Part shown: positions 7,237 to 10,974 of the stretch, piece by piece | How the letters are laid out: each line of letters starts with the position of its first letter | How positions within the stretch are numbered: the stretch's first letter is position 1 | DNA from: Pleurotus ostreatus/Saccharomyces cerevisiae fusant | Lineage: Eukaryota; Opisthokonta | Assembly: GCA_024196135.1 (NCBI GenBank) | Contig: JAMQCK010001190.1 | Span: 1 to 10,974, forward strand | Reading direction: 5' to 3' | DNA: 10,974 nucleotides | Position numbers and translations under genes: made by a program | Notes under the pieces: model-generated | The model's database searches: none | What the model was told of the DNA's origin: nothing | What the model saw: only the letters and a program-made list of their open reading frames with translations

Positions 7237-7593
7237 AAAAGATATTCATCCAAGGAAGTTATCGGCCACCTTCCGGCGTCGTAGACCTAGCATGGCAGGT
7301 ATTACGTTGAATTATTCACCTGATACTGAATTTGGGTCTGCCTGTGGTGCAAAGTCAGTATGAAGTCAGTAAGCTAGAGCTCGAAGCTAGTAAGTAATCT
7401 CTAGGGTAAGCTTTTAGTACTTTCAAGGTCCTACTTGCCCAAGTTCCCTCTCTCTATCGAATTTGTCTTCCTTTGCAAGCCCAAGTTCACGCTCACTCCA
7501 AGTTCGTTTGGTTTCATACATTTCATTCATTCGTTCGTTCTTCGTTCATAACGACCCGTACCCTACGCATACGACCCGCCCGTCATACAACTG
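7237..7593. other. Gene-free stretch right of the palindrome
   Basis: I see no supported gene. AAGTCAGTATG/AAGTCAGTAAG is a small 11-bp tandem repeat near 7352-7373. TTCATTCATTCGTTCGTTC near 7523-7541 is simple-sequence DNA. Confidence 0.4.
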
Positions 7594-7660
7594 GCTCGGT
7601 AGAGTCCAGCTTGCAAAGTCTGCTCGCTCGGTAGAGCAGTGACTCGCTCAGTAGAGCCAA
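7594..7660 (+). repeat. GCTC(G/A)GTAGAG repeated three times
   Basis: Copies start at 7594, 7626 and 7646, giving steps of 32 and 20 bp. The second and third form a 20-bp tandem unit. Confidence 0.75.
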
Positions 7661-7705
7661 GTCCAAGAAAAAGTAACTAGTAAGTAACACGACCACTCGA
7701 GGCCG

Positions 7706-7745
7706 AGTAACCGACACCCGAAGACAGTAACCGGCACCCGAAGAC
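7706..7745 (+). repeat. 20-bp tandem duplication
   Basis: AGTAACC(G/G)(A/G)CACCCGAAGAC occurs at 7706-7725 and 7726-7745 with one base difference. Confidence 0.9.
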
Positions 7746-7802
7746 ATAGTACAAGGGCCGCGCGCCCGACCCGAAAGAAATTAGCGCGAGTACAGTATAC
7801 AG

Positions 7803-7990
7803 CCATGTACCTTGTGGGGCGAAGAGGATATAGTGGAAGAGGAATAGGTAGCAGGAGGCAAATAGGTAGCAGGTGAGAGGATAGGTAGCAGGTGAGAGGA
7901 TAGGCAGATAGGTAAGTAGGTAGCAGGGAAGCGGAAAGGTAACATGCGGAAGAGGATAGAGGCGTGCAGGGAGAATAGAGGCAGCGTGGA
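7803..7990 (+). repeat. Purine-rich tract with a 19-bp tandem repeat
   Basis: The + strand is strongly purine-rich. ATAGGTAGCAGGTGAGAGG is exactly repeated at 7862-7880 and 7881-7899, with a shorter relative at 7844 and broken copies to about 7930. On the minus strand this gives long stop-free pyrimidine-rich frames that look like membrane proteins but are artefacts. Confidence 0.8.
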
Positions 7991-8059
7991 AGGAGATAGG
8001 TATAGTACACAACAAAGGAACGAAAGCTGACACCGACGGATAAGGAAGTGATAAACATA

Positions 8060-8665
8060 GCCATAAGCCCGTGCGAGGACGGTGAGTGCGCGCTGTGGTG
8101 ATGCACGTTGTGGTGGTGCGCGGTGAGGCACTCGGCGTGCGCGAGAGTGTTGTGCGCGACGACCAAGGCGAGTGATGCGCGACAAGGCGCAGTGTGCGTG
8201 AGACGGACCCATTATGCGTTCGCGGCGCGGCGTGACCCGTAGATGTCGTGGGCGAGGTAGTGCGTGCGTAGGATAGGGCGTGCTTGCGGGATGAGGATGT
8301 GCAGGTCGTGCGGGATGAGGATACGGGCATTGCGTGCGTGTGGAGGATAGGCATGCGTGATGAGGATGCGTGCGCGCGAAGACATAAATTATTGCGGTGT
8401 GTTGCATGCGAGACGATGATGCGCGTGCGAGACAGTGATGCGCGAGATGCGTGCAGGGTGTCCGTGTCGGTGTCGGCCTCAGACGGGTATGATAGTGCGG
8501 GTGGATATGCTTTGCTGGCAGCCGGGCGTCCATGCGGGAGAATAATGATATGCGATGCGGGGCGAATTATGCGAGGGCAGGGTCATGCAAGAGCAGGCAA
8601 GGGACGATACGCGAGGGCGAGGGTCGAGTGATTGTCGACGATCACCACCGCGAAAAGCGAGGCGA
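8060..8665 (+). repeat. G-rich region of degenerate GTGATGCG-type repeats
   Basis: The + strand has far more G than C. TGCGGGATGAGGAT occurs at 8285 and 8309 with a relative, TGCGTGATGAGGAT, at 8354. A 19-bp unit beginning TGCGAGAC and ending GATGCGCG is duplicated at 8407-8425 and 8426-8444. No gene is supported; the open frames come from the skewed composition. The stretch also includes the region directly 3' of the Ecl1-type gene, where a 3' UTR is expected. Confidence 0.6.
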
Positions 8666-10184
8666 TTACCATCGCCAGAGAGCAGAGACTTCACGCTTCA
8701 ACGGCATAGCCGGGTACGTCTTGTAGCCGTCGTAGGACCACGGGCGGGCTGAGGAGGGAGTCAGGACGATGATGAGGAAAACGAAGTAGAGGAACTCACA
8801 CTCGATCGTGGGCCGCTTGAGCTTATCGGAGACCTTGAGCTCACTGAGCTTGTCCTCAGTCAGTGTCACGTCGTCGTCGCCGTCCGTCTCCTCGTCGCTC
8901 GACGCGACCGCAGTCATCGACAGCGGGCTACGCGCGCCCGGGAGGCTGCTGCCCGTGCGCTCGTTCGATCTCCGGCGGACCTTGAGGGTCACGTTGGGGA
9001 CGAGGAGCGCGTGCTCGGCGCCGCGCGCCACGAGACTCTTCTCGCGGTACTCGGGCATCGAGGACGACGGGCGCGGGGAGCCGCTGTTAAGCGTCTGGCG
9101 CGACTCGCTGCGCCTGCTGAAGGGCTCGGAGAACTTCGACAGCAGGAGCGCGTCCGGGTCCGTGCGGGCGGTCGACGGGGCGGAGTTCCTGCGCAGGCCG
9201 GGGACGGAGGAGGTGGAGGAAACCGGGGAAGTAGGGGGAGAGGACTGGATGGTGGGCACGACGCCGCCTGAGGAGCGGTGGGTGGAGGCCACCTGCGTGC
9301 TATACGCGTAGTGCTCGCGGAGGTCCATGGGGTCGACGTCGGTGGTGGAGGACAGGTTGTAGATCGACGCGCGCCACGCGTTGGTGCCGTCGTTCCAACC
9401 CGGGATGACGCCGTTCTTTTGGGAGGAGGTAGGAGAGGGTTTCGTCGGAGCAGTCGGTTGCGCGTAGCCAGGGGGGTAGGGAAGGGGGTAGGCTGGGCGG
9501 CTAGGCTTGGGCTGCTCGGGGTGGGTCCACTCCTGTATGCGCTTGCCGGACATCATGATGCCACCGTTGTACTCCGCGTCGAGGTCGCGTTTGCGACGCG
9601 CCGACCGGGGGACGGCGGGGCGCGCGTCGGGGGCCAAGCCGGGGACGAGGGGCATCGGCTTGAAGTCGTAGCCACGGAAGATGGCGGCGAGGGAGGGGTC
9701 CATGTCACGGAGCTGGAGCTCCGGGGCGGACGAGGTAGAGGACGCGGAGGATGAGGTGCCGACGGAGGAGACGTCGTCGACGGCGCAGTCGGGGACTAGC
9801 GCCAACTCGTCGTCATCAAGGCGCCACGGGTGGCGGACGGGGTTGTGGCCGATGGGGAGGGCGCCGGCGCGTGCGGGGCTCTGGAGATCGGCGAGGCGGC
9901 ATTTGTCGGAGCAGTAGAGGGGGAGGGGCGCGCTGTCGTAGACGGTGCGCGTCTTGAGAACTGTGGCGGGCTGGGCAGGCGCCTGTCGTGGCTGCTTGCG
10001 GCCCTTCTTGCCGGGTGCTGGTGCTGGTGGCTGAGCATTGGGCGGGGCAGGGACTGGGGCGGGGGTGATGAGCGTCGGGGACAAGGCGCGTTGGGCGGAG
10101 TCGCTCACCTCTGATGGTCTCTGTGATGCGTTTCGCGGCGAGTTGGCGCCCACAAGAGGCGCACCAGTCGATTTCGCCTTCCAT
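8666..10184 (-). CDS. Ecl1-type zinc-binding domain protein (three exons, about 470 aa)
   Basis: Exons are 10184-10109, 10053-8800 and 8748-8666 (TAA). Intron 1 (10108-10054, 55 nt) starts GTGAGC, has CTCAT and ends CCCCAG; intron 2 (8799-8749, 51 nt) starts GTGAGT, has CTGAC and ends CTCAG. The ATG at 10184 has A at -3 and G at +4. It lies just before the first zinc pair, as in relatives, so the upstream in-frame ATG at 10364 is not preferred. The protein starts MEGEIDWCASCGR (C8, C11). A proline-rich linker and YCSDKCRLADL (C73, C77) follow: the split Cys motif of the fungal Ecl1 family. The rest is Ser/Pro-rich and probably disordered, with GAEHALLVPNVTLKV (about 370-384), an acidic patch (410-427) and RPWSYDGYKTYPAMP (445-459). 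Yeast Ecl1 proteins are about 80 aa and promote stationary-phase survival; the large basidiomycete forms are poorly characterised. A nuclear or regulatory role is inference. Confidence 0.85.
8749..8799 (-). other. Intron 2 of the Ecl1-type gene (51 nt, stop-free, multiple of three)
   Basis: The donor is GTGAGT, the branch CTGAC and the acceptor CTCAG. Retention keeps the frame and inserts 17 extra residues including FLYFVFLIIVL. I prefer splicing because all three signals are ideal and because joining gives TIESRPWSYD, close to what I remember of related proteins. Confidence 0.8.
10054..10108 (-). other. Intron 1 of the Ecl1-type gene (55 nt)
   Basis: The donor GTGAGC follows ACCATCAGAG; a CTCAT branch candidate lies about 20 nt before the acceptor CCCCAG. 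The intron is phase 1. Other AG sites in the same phase lie at 10024, 10018 and 9961, so the linker between the two Cys pairs could vary in length. The shortest intron is preferred because it has typical length and branch spacing. Confidence 0.7.
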
Positions 10185-10242
10185 GCTCAAAAGCGGGGAA
10201 TTCGGGCAGTTCAGAGGAATCACCGCTCGCCCGCGCTCTGGA

Positions 10243-10250
10243 TATATATA
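10243..10250 (-). promoter_or_regulatory. TATA box of the Ecl1-type gene
   Basis: TATATATA lies 59-66 bp upstream of the chosen ATG at 10184 in otherwise GC-rich DNA, a normal place for a TATA element. Transcription would start roughly 30 bp downstream, giving a short 5' UTR. Confidence 0.65.
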
Positions 10251-10974
10251 CACTCGGCTTAATCCCGGGCCATCCACCGCGTGCAGCCTATTTCCGGTAT
10301 CGCCCTGCGGGGATATCCCGATCGATCGTGCCCGCCGTTCGCCTCCGTTCGCGCATGCTGGCAATCAGATCTGCGATCTCCCCGCCTGTCCGCCACCCCC
10401 GCTATCGTTCTCCCGGCTCGTCTGCCCCTGCCCTCTGCCCGCGCTCAAAGGCCGGCTGCAGTCCATTCCCCTTTCCCTCCTCGGAGCGCGCGCCTCCCTT
10501 GGTCCAAAAATTCGCGTTTATCCGACCGCCTGGTCTCGCTGAGTACGCCCGCCCCGGCCCGCCGTCCCGCGGGAGCCCGCGAGCGGCCCTCGAGCCGGCT
10601 CACGAGCGCACCCTGCACCGGCTCGCTCGCCTGCGTGTGGCTGCTGATTATCTCCCCGCGCGCTCTGACACATTATCAGCATGCATCAGTCCTGCCCTGC
10701 TCGTGCAGCAAACGGTGTCCCCCACGCTGCTGGCACAACGCGCACCCGCGACTAATCGCTGCCATCGCTAGCCCTGCTTGCTCCTTCCCCCGCACCACCT
10801 TGCCTGCTCGCCCTCCTCCCCCGAGCATCACGCGCGACCCGTCCTCCCGCCCGACTGCAATCACAGCCCGGCGAATCGCGAAGCCGTACTCCTCTCCCGC
10901 GTCTCTTTCTCCGCTCCGATAACTTTTCGTGCGTGCGGGGCGCCAGGATCAAGAAAGACGAGCGCCGCCGAACG
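10251..10974. other. Upstream region of the Ecl1-type gene
   Basis: This GC-rich sequence, C-rich on the + strand, has no recognisable gene; the long + frame from 10281 has no domain and reads as low-complexity. Three GATA-type sites on the minus strand or + strand (TTATCT at 10648, TTATCA at 10673, CGATAA at 10917) are present, about as many as chance allows. A divergent gene could begin beyond the right edge. Confidence 0.4.

Noticed and set aside
6992..7363. A 123-codon + frame across the palindrome
   Set aside because: It begins at GTG rather than ATG and reads through the hairpin; the palindrome lies within a better intron model.
2655..8444. CRISPR-like arrays
   Set aside because: The repeats are head-to-tail without unique spacers, and the gene structure is fungal.
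7648..8533. Three long overlapping open frames on the minus strand, one His/Pro/Arg-rich and one Leu/Tyr/Ser-rich like a membrane protein
   Set aside because: All three minus frames are open together because the strand is C/T-rich and repeat-made; there is no domain, and the repeats run through in different frames.
8808..9754. Open frames on the + strand of 86-167 codons
   Set aside because: They are antisense shadows of the Ecl1-type gene, which has the zinc motif and matching introns.
10281..10922. A 213-codon + frame upstream of the Ecl1-type gene
   Set aside because: Its composition follows the C-rich DNA, no domain is visible, and neighbouring frames are also open.
10648..10922. GATA-factor sites upstream of the Ecl1-type gene
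   Set aside because: Three sites in about 700 bp is close to chance for such a short motif.
1..10974. tRNA or rRNA genes
   Set aside because: No A-box/B-box pair with a plausible cloverleaf was seen by eye, and no rRNA-like sequence was recognised.

Overview
The window looks like nuclear DNA of a filamentous basidiomycete (an Agaricomycete; a polypore-type genome would fit). The evidence is compact introns of about 50-55 nt with GTGAGT/GTGAGC donors and CTNA(C) branch sites, a large serine/proline-rich protein with the fungal Ecl1-type split zinc motif, and F-box proteins of the LPPEILSEIF...RVCRSWRRIAL...TPRLW style that is very common in these fungi. No bacterial, viral or complete transposon gene was recognised.

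Layout, left to right. Bases 2-283 (+) hold the last 93 codons of a gene with a leucine-rich PNLTQL segment, probably the C-terminus of an F-box/LRR-type protein. Bases 284-1109 are non-coding. Bases 1110 to about 2210 (+) hold a broken F-box gene: a clear coiled-coil plus F-box start, an in-frame TAG, an in-frame 18-bp tandem duplication, frame changes and a later TAA. It may be a decayed relative of the gene at the left edge. From about 2.2 to 8.65 kb I can support no protein gene. This block is a patchwork of many short tandem repeats, mostly unrelated in sequence but nearly all with 18-23 bp units. It shows strong strand bias in base composition, and near 7.1-7.2 kb it carries an imperfect palindrome of about 117 bp that lies inside a candidate intron. 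Bases 10184-8666 (-) hold the only convincing intact gene, an Ecl1-type zinc-binding protein of about 470 aa in three exons, with a TATA box at 10243-10250. The rest, to 10974, is its upstream region.

The genes do not form a pathway. The F-box gene(s) would act as substrate receptors for SCF ubiquitin ligases. Ecl1 proteins in yeasts act in nutrient-limited survival and chronological lifespan. The unusual part is the middle block: its repeated tendency to make tandem duplications of about 20 bp (one also found inside the F-box pseudogene), and a hairpin that would bring a donor and a branch site together. The duplication pattern is directly visible; its mechanism and any function are inference.
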